64,000 bases of DNA from Thioclava sediminum (GCF_002020355.1 NZ_MPZV01000002.1:806001-870000); one strand, 5' to 3'; shown: positions 27,264 through 35,911, numbered from the stretch's first letter. Made by a program: numbers and translations. The notes: generated by a model from the letters alone, not told the origin.

Positions 27264-28808
27264 CTATCCGTCCTGCGGTTCGGCTTTCAGTTCCAGCTTA
27301 CCGCCGCCTTTCGGCAGGTCGTCAATGGTCAGCGGCGCCGAGGGCCGCGCCAGCCGCGCCCGCACCACCCACAAGAGCCGATGCTGCGCCCGGGTGATCG
27401 CGACATAGGCAAGGCGCTTCCACAGCGGGATGCCCGCCTCGACGCGCCCTGCCCTGTAAGCCGCGTAAATATCCGGCGCGAAGACCTGCACGTCTTCCCA
27501 TTGCGAGCCCTGCGCCTTGTGGATCGTCACCGCCGCGCCATGCAGGAAGGTTGCGCCCATCCGGGCCGCGAACGGAATGAACGGCTCCTCCTCGTCGGGC
27601 ATTTCGATCTTCACGATCGAGGCCGCCGAGAGCCGCGGATCTTCCGCCCCCATCACATGCAGCCGCGAGAAGCCGGGCTTCTTGCCGGGGCCGAGATAGA
27701 TCACCTGCGCGCCCTTGATCAGACCGCGCGCCTCCAGATCGATCCGCTTCTTGCGGTGCTTCACCGGCAGTTCGATCCCGTCGCAGATCAACGGCTCGCC
27801 CGGCAGCATCATGTCGGCCGGCGCGGAATGCGCGGCGCGGAAGGCATGGATCAGCCGGATGCGCGTCGCGTTGCGCCAGACCAGCACCGGCGAGCGCGCC
27901 ATCAGATCGCTCTCCACCCGCTCGGCCCAGACGACGCGGTCGTCCTTGGCGGCGGCTTTCTCGATCTCGCGCTCGAACTGCTCGAAGGTGAGGTTCTCAT
28001 CGCCCAGCATATGCGCCAGATCGAGGATCGGGTTATCCTCGGCCTGCCGGTGGATGCGGTGCAGGATGTGTTTGCGCTCGTCGGGCAGACGCTCGAAGAC
28101 CATCTCGCCCGACTGGTTCACCGGGGCGAGCTGCGCCGGGTCGCCGAACAGCACCAGCGTCGGGAAAATTTCGCGCAGATCGTCGAACTGCCGCTCGTCG
28201 AGCATCGAGGCCTCATCGACAAACCCGATATCGAGCGGGTCTTCGCGACGCTTCCAGCCATTGATGAAATCCGAGCCGCGCAGCCCCGCCGACGCCAGCG
28301 CCGCCGGGATCGATTTGTGCAGATCGTAGAAGGCTTTCGCCCGGTCGAGCGTCGCTTCGGTCAGGCCCATTTCGATCAGCAATTCGGGCTTGGGCCGCTC
28401 GCCCTGCCCGGTCAGCCATTCCGCGATCCGCTCGTATTCGGGATCGTAGACGGGGGTGTAGAGAATGCGATGGATCGTCGTCGCGGGCACGCCGCGCGAG
28501 CGCAAGACGCTCGCCGCCTTGTTCGTGGGTGCGAGGATCGCCAGCGTGCGCTTTTCGCGGCGCCGCTTGCCCTCGAAATCGCCCGAGACCAGATCGACGC
28601 CTGCCGCCTCCAACGCTTTATAAAGCTCCGCCAGAAGCAGCGTCTTGCCCGACCCCGCCTTGCCGATCACCGAAAGCACGCGATTGCTGCCGCTTTCCGG
28701 CGTCATCGAGCCTTCGAGAATATCGACCCCTGCCGCCTCGAGCGCGGAAGCAACGGCATCCCAAGCCTCGGCCTGGTCCTCGGAAAACTGGATCATGGGG
28801 GTCGTCAT
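27264..28808 (-). CDS. RecD-like ATP-dependent DNA helicase
   Basis: Superfamily 1 helicase of 514 residues. Walker A is VIGKAGSGKT (about 47-56), motif II is DEASML near 205, and the C-terminal half has TIHKAQGSQW (the UvrD_C_2/RecD motif) and VAITRAQHRLLWVV (motif VI). It lacks the N-terminal region of RecD2 and has no RecB/RecC neighbours, so it is a stand-alone RecD-like or Dda-like helicase. The ATG at 28808 is the outermost start; one at 28796 is an alternative. The gene is bracketed by an exact 23-bp inverted repeat. Confidence 0.85.
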   Translation of the reverse strand: MTTPMIQFSEDQAEAWDAVASALEAAGVDILEGSMTPESGSNRVLSVIGKAGSGKTLLLAELYKALEAAGVDLVSGDFEGKRRREKRTLAILAPTNKAASVLRSRGVPATTIHRILYTPVYDPEYERIAEWLTGQGERPKPELLIEMGLTEATLDRAKAFYDLHKSIPAALASAGLRGSDFINGWKRREDPLDIGFVDEASMLDERQFDDLREIFPTLVLFGDPAQLAPVNQSGEMVFERLPDERKHILHRIHRQAEDNPILDLAHMLGDENLTFEQFEREIEKAAAKDDRVVWAERVESDLMARSPVLVWRNATRIRLIHAFRAAHSAPADMMLPGEPLICDGIELPVKHRKKRIDLEARGLIKGAQVIYLGPGKKPGFSRLHVMGAEDPRLSAASIVKIEMPDEEEPFIPFAARMGATFLHGAAVTIHKAQGSQWEDVQVFAPDIYAAYRAGRVEAGIPLWKRLAYVAITRAQHRLLWVVRARLARPSAPLTIDDLPKGGGKLELKAEPQDG

Positions 28809-28880
28809 GGCGCGACCTTACCTGCGCGCCTTGGCGGGCGGAAGGGCGAAAGGGCTCGGTTTTCGCGGGGTCCGACGCCG

Positions 28881-28903
28881 GGAGCCTCCGGCGGGGATAT
28901 TTG
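28881..28903 (-). repeat. Right arm of the 23-bp inverted repeat (AAATATCCC family, copy 3)
   Basis: Reverse complement matches 27237-27259 exactly over 23 nt. It lies in the 145-bp gap between the ecm stop and the helicase start, so it could also sit in the helicase leader. Confidence 0.75.
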
Positions 28904-28953
28904 GGTCGAGAAGAAGACGCCTGCTCCTTCCCGATCCCAAACGGGCTGCTTGC

Positions 28954-30924
28954 TCAGGCGGCTTTTTCGGCCGGGGTCGCGAGCGTCACGATATCCATCA
29001 TGATCCGGTTCAGCTCGAAATCCTTGGGCGTATAGACGCGCGCGACGCCGAAGCTCAGGAGCTTCTTCGCGTCCTCATCCGGGATGATCCCGCCGACGAC
29101 GACCGGGACATGGTCGAGGCCAGCGGCGCGCATCCGCTCCATCAACTCCTCGATCAGGGGCATATGCGAGCCCGACAGGATCGACAGCCCCACCACATGC
29201 GCCTCGTCCTCGATGGCTTTGGCGACGATCTGTTCCGGCGTCAGGCGAATGCCGTCATAGGTGATGTCCATGCCGCAATCGCGGGCGCGGAAGGCGATCT
29301 GCTCGGCGCCGTTCGAGTGGCCGTCGAGGCCCGGCTTGCCGACGAGGAATTTCAGACGACGGCCCAGCTGCGAGCTCACCGCATCCACGGCCTCGCGGAT
29401 ATCGTCGAGCCCTTCGGTCTGGTTCGAGGGCGAGCGCGAGACCCCCGTGGGGCCGCGATACTCGCCATGAACGGCGCGCATCACGCCTGCCCATTCGCCG
29501 GTGGTCGCGCCCGCTTTCGCGGCAGCGATCGAAGCTTCCATGATATTCTTGCCAGCCTTCGCGTCCGCCTTGAGTTGCGCGAGCGCATCCTGCACCGCGG
29601 CCTCGTCACGCTCGGCGCGCCAGGCGTTCAGACGGTCGATCTGCTCCTGCTCCACCGCCGGGTCGACGACCATGATGCCGCCATCGCCTGCGGTCAGCGG
29701 CGAGGGTTCGCCCTGCTGCCAGCGGTTCACACCGACGACGATGGTTTCCTCGGCTTCGATCCGGTTGATCCGCGCGGCGTTCGATTCCACCAGACGCGAT
29801 TTCATGTAGTCGATCGCGGCAATCGCCCCGCCCATACCGTCGAGCGTTTCCAGCTCGGCCCGCGCGCCGTCCTTCAGCGCCTCGACCTTCGCACTCACCG
29901 CCGGGTTGCCGTCGAACAGATCGCCATATTCCAGAAGGTCGGTCTCATAGGCCATGATCTGCTGCATCCGCAGCGACCATTGCTGATCCCAGGGGCGCGG
30001 CAGGCCGAGCGCTTCGTTCCAGGCGGGCAGCTGCACCGCGCGGGCGCGCGCGTTCTTCGACAGCGTCACGGCCAGCATCTCGATCAGGATGCGGTAGACG
30101 TTGTTCTCGGGCTGCTGTTCGGTCAGGCCGAGCGAGTTCACCTGCACGCCATAGCGGAAACGGCGGAATTTCTCGTCCTCGACACCGTAACGCTCGCGGC
30201 AGATCTCGTCCCACAGCTCGGTGAAGGCGCGCATCTTGCACATCTCGGTCACAAAGCGGATGCCCGCATTCACGAAGAAGGAGATCCGCCCGACCATCGC
30301 CGGGAAAGCCTCTTCCGGCACCTTGGTTTTCAGATCGTCCAGCACCGCAATCGCGGTCGCAAGCGCGAAGGCTAACTCCTGCTGCGGCGTCGCCCCGGCT
30401 TCCTGCAGGTGATAGGAACACACGTTCATCGGGTTCCATTTCGGCAGGTGCTCGCGGGTATAGGCCGCGACATCGGTGATCATCGCGAGCGAGGGCTTGG
30501 GCGGGCAGATATAGGTGCCGCGCGAGAGATACTCTTTCACCAGATCGTTCTGTACCGTCCCCTGCAGCTTCGACACATCCGCGCCCTGCTCTTCGGCCAC
30601 CGCAATATAGAGCGACAAGAGCCACGGCGCCGTCGCGTTGATCGTCATCGAGGTGTTCATCTGCTCGAGCGGGATTCCATCGAACAGCGCACGCATGTCG
30701 CCCAGATGGCAGACCGGCACGCCGACCTTGCCCACCTCGCCGCGCGACAGGACATGGTCGCTGTCATAGCCGGTCTGGGTCGGCAGGTCGAAAGCAACCG
30801 AAAGACCCGTCTGCCCCTTGGCGAGGTTGTTGCGATAGAGCGCGTTCGAGGCGGCAGCCGTGGAATGGCCCGCATAGGTGCGAAACAGCCAGGGGCGGTC
30901 TTTGGCGGGCATCGTGTCGGTCAT
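28954..30924 (-). CDS. ecm: Ethylmalonyl-CoA mutase
   Basis: Adenosylcobalamin-dependent mutase of the ethylmalonyl-CoA pathway, converting (2R)-ethylmalonyl-CoA to (2S)-methylsuccinyl-CoA. The 656-residue protein (also known as MeaA) has the CoA-binding TIM-barrel mutase domain from about residue 5 (RPWLFRTYAGHSTAAASNALYR) and a C-terminal B12-binding domain with the DGHSNG ligand loop, SILSGSH and VVVGGIIP. Identity as Ecm rather than methylmalonyl-CoA mutase rests on its one-subunit size, the MeaA-like N-terminus and the divergent ccr next door. GGAGG five bases ahead fixes the ATG at 30924. Confidence 0.92.
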   Translation of the reverse strand: MTDTMPAKDRPWLFRTYAGHSTAAASNALYRNNLAKGQTGLSVAFDLPTQTGYDSDHVLSRGEVGKVGVPVCHLGDMRALFDGIPLEQMNTSMTINATAPWLLSLYIAVAEEQGADVSKLQGTVQNDLVKEYLSRGTYICPPKPSLAMITDVAAYTREHLPKWNPMNVCSYHLQEAGATPQQELAFALATAIAVLDDLKTKVPEEAFPAMVGRISFFVNAGIRFVTEMCKMRAFTELWDEICRERYGVEDEKFRRFRYGVQVNSLGLTEQQPENNVYRILIEMLAVTLSKNARARAVQLPAWNEALGLPRPWDQQWSLRMQQIMAYETDLLEYGDLFDGNPAVSAKVEALKDGARAELETLDGMGGAIAAIDYMKSRLVESNAARINRIEAEETIVVGVNRWQQGEPSPLTAGDGGIMVVDPAVEQEQIDRLNAWRAERDEAAVQDALAQLKADAKAGKNIMEASIAAAKAGATTGEWAGVMRAVHGEYRGPTGVSRSPSNQTEGLDDIREAVDAVSSQLGRRLKFLVGKPGLDGHSNGAEQIAFRARDCGMDITYDGIRLTPEQIVAKAIEDEAHVVGLSILSGSHMPLIEELMERMRAAGLDHVPVVVGGIIPDEDAKKLLSFGVARVYTPKDFELNRIMMDIVTLATPAEKAA

Positions 30925-30951
30925 GGCGGCCTCCATCGGAATACGAATCTT

Positions 30952-30976
30952 CGTTGCGCAATATTGTTGCGCGTTG
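30952..30976. promoter_or_regulatory. Paired TTGCGC boxes between ecm and ccr
   Basis: GTTGCGC occurs twice, at 30953-30959 and 30966-30972, and the first copy is part of the self-complementary octamer TTGCGCAA. The arrangement (an 8-mer, 5 bases, a related 8-mer) resembles in style the TTTGCAAA-N4-TTTGCAAA site described for the Rhodobacter acyl-CoA regulator PccR, but the bases differ. It lies 28 bases before the ecm ATG. The rest of the 294-bp gap (30925-31218) shows AT-rich stretches near 30981-31000 and 31063-31070 consistent with divergent promoters, but no unambiguous -35/-10 pair. Confidence 0.4.
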
Positions 30977-31218
30977 GGATGGTTTAAATTGAATTTTGTG
31001 ATCCTGTCAATTCGCTGCAACGCGGCGTGACTCGTTTCACGCAGCGTCCGCGACGCGAAGCTTTATAAATAGGGGCTTGCTCGCAGCTCGAAAATCGAGA
31101 GAGACATAAAATTACAAAAACGGAACGTCAGGGATTGAAAAGTTGCGCAGCCATGCGTATCCCTCTGAACGAACACCGCCCGATTCTGCGGCGCGGCAAG
31201 GACAGACAGGAGAAAGCC

Positions 31219-32511
31219 ATGGCCCTTGATCAGGAAACCGGTATCGCGCCCTACGATGCGCCGGAGAAGGACCTTTACGAGATCGGCGAGATGCCGCCCC
31301 TCGGCTACGTCCCCCCGAAAATGTACGCTTGGGCGATCCGTCGCGAACGCCATGGCGAGCCCGAGCAGTCGTTCCAGCAGGAAGTCGTCGACACCTGGGA
31401 GATCGACAGCCACGAAGTGCTCGTCCTCGTGATGGCCGCGGGCGTGAACTATAACGGCGTCTGGGCCGGTCTCGGCGTTCCGATCTCGCCCTTCGACGGC
31501 CACAAGCAGCCCTATCACATCGCAGGCTCGGACGCGTCCGGCATCGTCTGGAAGGTGGGCGACAAGGTCAAACGCTGGAAAGTCGGCGACGAGGTGGTGA
31601 TCCACTGCAACCAGGACGATGGCGACGACGAAGAGTGCAACGGCGGCGACCCGATGTTCTCTCCCTCCCAGCGGATCTGGGGCTACGAGACGCATGACGG
31701 TTCGTTCTCGCAGTTCACCCGCGTGCAGGCGCAGCAGCTGATGCCGCGCCCGAAGCACCTGACCTGGGAAGAGGCCGCCTGCTACACGCTGACGCTGGCC
31801 ACTGCCTACCGGATGCTGTTCGGTCACCACCCGCATGAGCTCAAGCCCGGTCAGAACGTGCTGGTTTGGGGTGCCTCGGGCGGTCTGGGTTCCTACGCGA
31901 TCCAGCTTGCGAACACCGCGGGCGCCAATGCGATCGGCGTGATCTCGGACGAGAGCAAGCGTCAATTCGTGATGGATCAGGGCGCCAAGGGCGTGATCAA
32001 CCGCAAGGACTTCAAATGCTGGGGCCAGCTGCCCACGGTCAACACGCCGGAATATAACGAGTGGCTGAAAGAGGCCCGCAAGTTCGGCAAGGCGATCTGG
32101 GACATCACCGGCAAGGGCGTGAACGTGGACATGGTCTTCGAACACCCCGGCGAGGCGACTTTCCCGGTTTCGACCCTGATCGTGAAGAAGGGCGGCATGG
32201 TCGTGATCTGCGCCGGCACCTCGGGTTTCAACTGCACTTTCGACGTGCGCTACATGTGGATGCACCAGAAGCGCCTGCAGGGTTCGCACTTCGCAAACCT
32301 CAAGCAAGCAGCCTCGGCCAACAAGCTGATGGTGGAGCGGCGTCTGGACCCCTGCATGTCCGAGGTCTTCCCGTGGGATCAGATTCCGCAGGCCCACACC
32401 AAGATGCTGCGCAACGAGCATAAGCCGGGCAACATGGCCGTGCTGGTGCAGGCGCCCAAAACCGGGCTGCGTACCTTCGAGGACGCGCTGGAAGCGGGTC
32501 GCCGCAACTGA
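31219..32511 (+). CDS. ccrA: Crotonyl-CoA carboxylase/reductase
   Basis: Key enzyme of the ethylmalonyl-CoA pathway: reductive carboxylation of crotonyl-CoA with NADPH and CO2 to ethylmalonyl-CoA. The 430-residue MDR-superfamily protein has the N-terminal GroES-like fold with VMAAGVNYNGVWAGLG (the Asn lines the CO2 pocket in characterised Ccr), WGYETHDGSFSQF, and the Rossmann loop VWGASGGLGSYAIQLA. Its length and the Ecm neighbour distinguish it from plain quinone oxidoreductases. AGGAG ahead of the ATG at 31219 supports this start over a longer reading from 31135. Confidence 0.95.
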   Translation: MALDQETGIAPYDAPEKDLYEIGEMPPLGYVPPKMYAWAIRRERHGEPEQSFQQEVVDTWEIDSHEVLVLVMAAGVNYNGVWAGLGVPISPFDGHKQPYHIAGSDASGIVWKVGDKVKRWKVGDEVVIHCNQDDGDDEECNGGDPMFSPSQRIWGYETHDGSFSQFTRVQAQQLMPRPKHLTWEEAACYTLTLATAYRMLFGHHPHELKPGQNVLVWGASGGLGSYAIQLANTAGANAIGVISDESKRQFVMDQGAKGVINRKDFKCWGQLPTVNTPEYNEWLKEARKFGKAIWDITGKGVNVDMVFEHPGEATFPVSTLIVKKGGMVVICAGTSGFNCTFDVRYMWMHQKRLQGSHFANLKQAASANKLMVERRLDPCMSEVFPWDQIPQAHTKMLRNEHKPGNMAVLVQAPKTGLRTFEDALEAGRRN

Positions 32512-32533
32512 CGAGCCGTTGTTGTTTCACGGG

Positions 32534-32563
32534 AAACCCGCGCTCGGGAGGGCGCGGGTTTTT
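32534..32563 (+). terminator. Rho-independent terminator after ccr
   Basis: AACCCGCGC (32534-32542) pairs perfectly with GCGCGGGTT (32551-32559), followed by TTTTCTATTTT. Confidence 0.9.
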
Positions 32564-32749
32564 CTATTTTGGGTGAGGGACGCGCCCGAGCCTTGGGTGG
32601 GCGCTTTGATCGGTTCGTGGCTGGGCACTTTATCTCGCAAGCCCGTCGCCCATTCGTTCCCGCGCTGACATCGCCAATGCGCCCTCCCAGGGGGAGGGTC
32701 GGGCGCGGCCCGGGGCTGGTCGCCCCGCGCCAAGGACGCAGCCCCAAAC
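32564..32749. other. Non-coding gap between ccr and the sugar transporter terminators
   Basis: GC-rich stretch with no supported gene. A short CCCTCCC-aggg-GGAGGG hairpin lies near 32684-32700. Nothing else recognisable. Confidence 0.4.
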
Positions 32750-32779
32750 GAAAAACGCCCGGCCGATCCGACCGGGCGC
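32750..32779 (-). terminator. Rho-independent terminator of the sugar ABC transporter operon
   Basis: Read on the minus strand: CGCCCGG, 9-base loop, CCGGGCG, then TTTTTCGTTT. It ends the operon 22 bases after the ATPase stop. Confidence 0.85.
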
Positions 32780-32800
32780 TTAGGGCTCTCTTGCCTGCCC

Positions 32801-33583
32801 TCAAGCAGCTTCGTTCGCATCCTCGGGCTGCTTCGCGCCGGTCATGTAGGCCACCGCATCCGACATCGAATGGTTCTTCGGATCGATCACGCAAAGCCGC
32901 TTGCCCAGCCGGTGAACGTGGACCCGATCCGCCACCTCGAACACATGCGGCATGTTGTGCGAGATCAGGATGATCGGCAGACCTTTTGCCTTGAGATCAA
33001 GGATCAGGTTGAGCACCTGACGGCTTTCCTTCACGCCCAGCGCCGCCGTCGGCTCGTCCATGATGATCACCTTCGACCCGAAGGCCGCCGCACGGGCCAC
33101 CGCCACGCCCTGACGCTGACCACCCGACAGCGTCTCGACCGCCTGATCGATGTCCTGAATGGTCGCCAGCCCCAGATCGTTCAGCTTCTCGCGGGCGAAG
33201 GCGCGCATCGCGGGCTTGTCGAGCATCCGCAGCCATTTGCCCATCGGACCGGCGCGGCGCAACTCGCGCCCGACGAACATGTTGTCCACGATCGACAGCG
33301 CGGGAGAGAGCGCGAGCGTCTGGTAGACCGTCGCGATCCCGGCATCCTGCGCCTCCAGCGGGCTCTTGAAGGAGATCGGCTTGCCTTCGAGCTTGATCTC
33401 GCCCTCGTCGGCCGTAACGGCCCCGGAGATCGCCTTGATGAGCGAGGATTTCCCGGCCCCGTTATCGCCGATCACGGCAAGGATTTCGCCCGGGTAGAGA
33501 TCGAAGTCGCACTCGTCGAGGGCGGTGACGCGGCCATAGCGTTTGACCAGACCGCGTGCGGTGAGAATGGGTTCTTGCGTCAT
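32801..33583 (-). CDS. Sugar ABC transporter ATP-binding protein (FrcA-like)
   Basis: Single-domain ABC ATPase of 260 residues: Walker A VIGDNGAGKSSLI near 37-49, signature LSGGQRQGVAVARA and Walker B VIIMDEPTAALG. A one-domain ATPase with one permease is the FrcBCA (fructose/ribose/mannose) layout of rhizobia, unlike the two-domain RbsA. AAAGG lies 7 bases before the ATG at 33583. The start overlaps the permease stop by 4 bases (ATGA). A longer frame to 34144 is only the permease in another phase. Confidence 0.88.
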   Translation of the reverse strand: MTQEPILTARGLVKRYGRVTALDECDFDLYPGEILAVIGDNGAGKSSLIKAISGAVTADEGEIKLEGKPISFKSPLEAQDAGIATVYQTLALSPALSIVDNMFVGRELRRAGPMGKWLRMLDKPAMRAFAREKLNDLGLATIQDIDQAVETLSGGQRQGVAVARAAAFGSKVIIMDEPTAALGVKESRQVLNLILDLKAKGLPIILISHNMPHVFEVADRVHVHRLGKRLCVIDPKNHSMSDAVAYMTGAKQPEDANEAA

Positions 33584-34656
33584 GCCGAAACCTTTCTGAT
33601 CCATTGGTCGATAGCGACCGCGATGATGATGAGCCAGCCGATGGCGAAGACCTGCCAGAGCACGTCCACATTCGCGAGCCGCAGCCCCGACTGGAACACG
33701 CCCACGATCAGCGCCCCGAACAATGCGCCGAGGATCGAGCCGCGCCCGCCGAAGAGCGAGATGCCCCCGATCACCACGGCGGTGATGGAATGCAGGTTCG
33801 CCTCGTAGAAGGCCTGCGGCGAGATCGATCCCACGCGGCCGATCGACGCCCAGGCTGCGATCGCGCAGACGAGACCCGCCAGACCGTAGACCGACAGCAG
33901 CGTGCGGTCGGTGCGGATACCCGCGAGTTCCGCCGCCTCCTTGTCGTCGCCCACGGCATAGACGTGGCGGCCCCAGGCGGTCTTGTTCAGCAGATACCAG
34001 AGCACTAGGAACACCACGACCATCAGGACCGAGCCATAGGTCAGTCGCGCATTGCCGACGGTGATCGTGTTGCCGAAGAATTTCAGAAGGGGCGCGAACT
34101 TGTCGATATCCTGCGAGCGGATCGACTGCGCGCCCGAAAGCCACAGGTTCAGCGCGTAGAAGATCGACCAGGTGCCGAGCGTGGTGATGAAGGGCGGCAG
34201 TTTCACCTTGGTGACGAGGAAGCCGTTCAGCAAACCGGCGCCGGTGCCGCCTGCGAAGGAAATCAGCAGCGCGATCGGTGCGGGCACGCCCATGTAGACG
34301 GCAAGGTTGCCGGCGATCACCGACATCAGCACCATGATCGCGGCCACCGAAAGGTCGATGCCTGCGGTCAGGATGATCAGCGATTGCGCCGCAGCCAGCA
34401 TCCCGATGATCGAGACCTGCTGCATGATCAGGGTCAGGTTGAAGGCGGAGAAAAACTTGCCCCCTGCGACCAGGCCGAACACGGCGACGGACAACAGAAG
34501 CACGATCACCGGCACCATCGTCGGATTGCCGTGCAGCCCGTGCTGGATCGTGCCGAGAAGCCCGCGTTTCTTACTCTTGAAGGCCGCGACGGTCTTGTCG
34601 CTTTGGTCGAGGCCGTGCTCGAAGGACTGGCCGCGAGGCGGAACGGTCTGGGTCAT
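33580..34656 (-). CDS. Sugar ABC transporter permease (FrcC-like)
   Basis: RbsC/FrcC-family permease of 358 residues with about ten membrane segments. Motifs: SLIILTAGIDLSVAAIM, the loop GRHVYAVGDDKEAAELAGIRT that contacts the ATPase, and GGISLFGGRGSILGA. A ribosome-binding AGAGG lies directly against an ATG at 34665, too close to serve it, and 9 bases before the ATG at 34656, so the latter is chosen. A strong intergenic hairpin separates it from the binding-protein gene. Confidence 0.87.
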   Translation of the reverse strand: MTQTVPPRGQSFEHGLDQSDKTVAAFKSKKRGLLGTIQHGLHGNPTMVPVIVLLLSVAVFGLVAGGKFFSAFNLTLIMQQVSIIGMLAAAQSLIILTAGIDLSVAAIMVLMSVIAGNLAVYMGVPAPIALLISFAGGTGAGLLNGFLVTKVKLPPFITTLGTWSIFYALNLWLSGAQSIRSQDIDKFAPLLKFFGNTITVGNARLTYGSVLMVVVFLVLWYLLNKTAWGRHVYAVGDDKEAAELAGIRTDRTLLSVYGLAGLVCAIAAWASIGRVGSISPQAFYEANLHSITAVVIGGISLFGGRGSILGALFGALIVGVFQSGLRLANVDVLWQVFAIGWLIIIAVAIDQWIRKVSA

Positions 34657-34710
34657 GTCCGTCATCCTCTTTGTGCAATGTGGGGTGAAGGGCCGTCACG
34701 CGGCCCAAAG

Positions 34711-34740
34711 GGAAGGGCCACCGCGCGGGGCGGCCCTTCC
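34711..34740 (-). other. Intercistronic stem-loop between binding protein and permease genes
   Basis: GGAAGGGCC (34711-34719) and GGCCCTTCC (34732-34740) form a 9-bp perfect stem with no T-run after it on the minus strand. Hairpins at this place in sugar ABC operons commonly protect the binding-protein mRNA and lower permease expression. Confidence 0.6.
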
Positions 34741-34757
34741 GGTCTTTCAGGCGGGGA

Positions 34758-35771
34758 TCAGCCCCAGCACTGTTTCAGGCCTTCTTCCGACGAGATCGAG
34801 TCGATGCCGTCGACCGGCTGATCGGTGATCAGCGTCACGCCGGTGTTGTAGAAGTCGAGACCTTCGGAGTTCTGCGGCTTGGTGCCGTCCTTGGCGAAGG
34901 CCGCGATCGCTTCGATGCCCATCGAGGCCATCTTCAGCGGGAACTGCATCGAGGTCGCGCCAATGATGCCTTCCTTGACGTTCTGCACGCCCGGGCAGCC
35001 GCCATCGACCGAAACGATGATCGCCTGATCCTGCATGCCGACCGATTTCAGCGCCTCGTAGGCACCGGCGGCAGCGGGCTCGTTGATCGTGTAGACGACG
35101 TTGATGCCCGGATCCTTCTGGAGAAGGTTCTCCATCGCGGTGCGGCCGCCCTGCTCGTTGCCGTTGGTCACGTCATGGCCGACGATGCGCGGATCGTCTT
35201 CGTCGCCGATCTTCTTCTCGTCTTTGATGTCGATGCCGAAGCCCTTCATGAAGCCCTGATCGCGCAGGTAATCGACCGAGACCTGGCTCGGGTTGAGGTC
35301 GAGGAAGCCGATCTTCGCATCCGCAGCCTTGTCGCCCATTTTCGCCTTGGCCCACTGACCGATCAGCTCGCCTGCCTTGAAGTTGTCGGTGGCGAAGGTC
35401 GCATCGGCGGTGTCGGCGGGCTCGAACGGGGTGTCGAGCGCGATCACCAGCGCACCGGCCTCGCGCGCCTTCGTAACCGCAGGCGCAAGCGCACGGCTGT
35501 CGGACGGGGTGATCAGGATACCCTTGGCGCCTGCCGCGATGCAGCTTTCGACCGCCGCGACCTGGCTTTCCACGTCGCCGTCGAGCTTGCCCGCATAGGT
35601 GTTGAGCGTAATGCCCATCTCTTTGGCCTTGGCCGAGGCACCCTCTTTCATCTTCACGAAGAACGGGTTGGTGTCGGTCTTGGTGATCAGGCAGGCAGTG
35701 GTTTCCGCCCAAGCGCCCGTCGCCATCAGACCGAGCGCGGTCGCACCGAGAATTGCGGTTTTCTTCATCAT
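34758..35771 (-). CDS. Sugar ABC transporter substrate-binding protein (FrcB-like)
   Basis: Periplasmic binding protein of 337 residues, peripla_BP_4/RbsB fold. The signal peptide [22 protein letters not shown] precedes [22 protein letters not shown], the typical ligand-entry strand. [16 protein letters not shown] and [16 protein letters not shown] are hinge and pocket segments. GGAGGAG lies 7 bases before the ATG. The frcB-frcC-frcA order with a divergent ROK regulator suggests fructose or a related monosaccharide, but the sugar is inferred only from layout. Confidence 0.87.
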   Translation of the reverse strand: MMKKTAILGATALGLMATGAWAETTACLITKTDTNPFFVKMKEGASAKAKEMGITLNTYAGKLDGDVESQVAAVESCIAAGAKGILITPSDSRALAPAVTKAREAGALVIALDTPFEPADTADATFATDNFKAGELIGQWAKAKMGDKAADAKIGFLDLNPSQVSVDYLRDQGFMKGFGIDIKDEKKIGDEDDPRIVGHDVTNGNEQGGRTAMENLLQKDPGINVVYTINEPAAAGAYEALKSVGMQDQAIIVSVDGGCPGVQNVKEGIIGATSMQFPLKMASMGIEAIAAFAKDGTKPQNSEGLDFYNTGVTLITDQPVDGIDSISSEEGLKQCWG

Positions 35772-35826
35772 GTCAGGTCTCCTCCCAGAAACAATTCAGC
35801 CGTCTCTCCGATCGGCTTCGAGGCAA

Positions 35827-35856
35827 ATCATGTGCGAAGACGGGGCGACTCGTCAA
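35827..35856 (-). promoter_or_regulatory. Predicted promoter of the sugar transporter operon
   Basis: On the minus strand TTGACG (35851-35856) is followed after 18 bp by CATGAT (35827-35832), 4/6 matches to TATAAT. The -35 overlaps one edge of the palindrome at 35853-35885. Confidence 0.5.
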
Positions 35857-35885
35857 TAGATAAATCACGTGGATTTATTAATTGA
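35853..35885. promoter_or_regulatory. Large palindrome, likely operator of the ROK regulator
   Basis: Arms TCAATAGATAAATC (35853-35866) and GATTTATTAATTGA (35872-35885) match at 12 of 14 positions around the centre ACGTG. It overlaps the -35 hexamers of both divergent promoters, so a bound repressor would shut both directions. Confidence 0.6.
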
Positions 35886-35911
35886 CAGAACACCCTCTGG
35901 AAGCCGATAAA
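35882..35911 (+). promoter_or_regulatory. Predicted promoter of the ROK regulator gene
   Basis: A perfect -35 TTGACA (35882-35887) is followed after 18 bp by GATAAA (35906-35911). The spacing mirrors that of the divergent promoter on the minus strand. Confidence 0.55.

Noticed and set aside
32564-32749. Small genes in the ccr to sugar transporter gap
   Set aside because: The open frames here are arginine/proline-rich, lack ribosome-binding sites and span terminators.
32801-34144. N-terminal extension of the sugar transporter ATPase to 447 codons
   Set aside because: The added part overlaps the permease in another frame and is not ABC-like. The ATG at 33583 gives a standard ATPase start.
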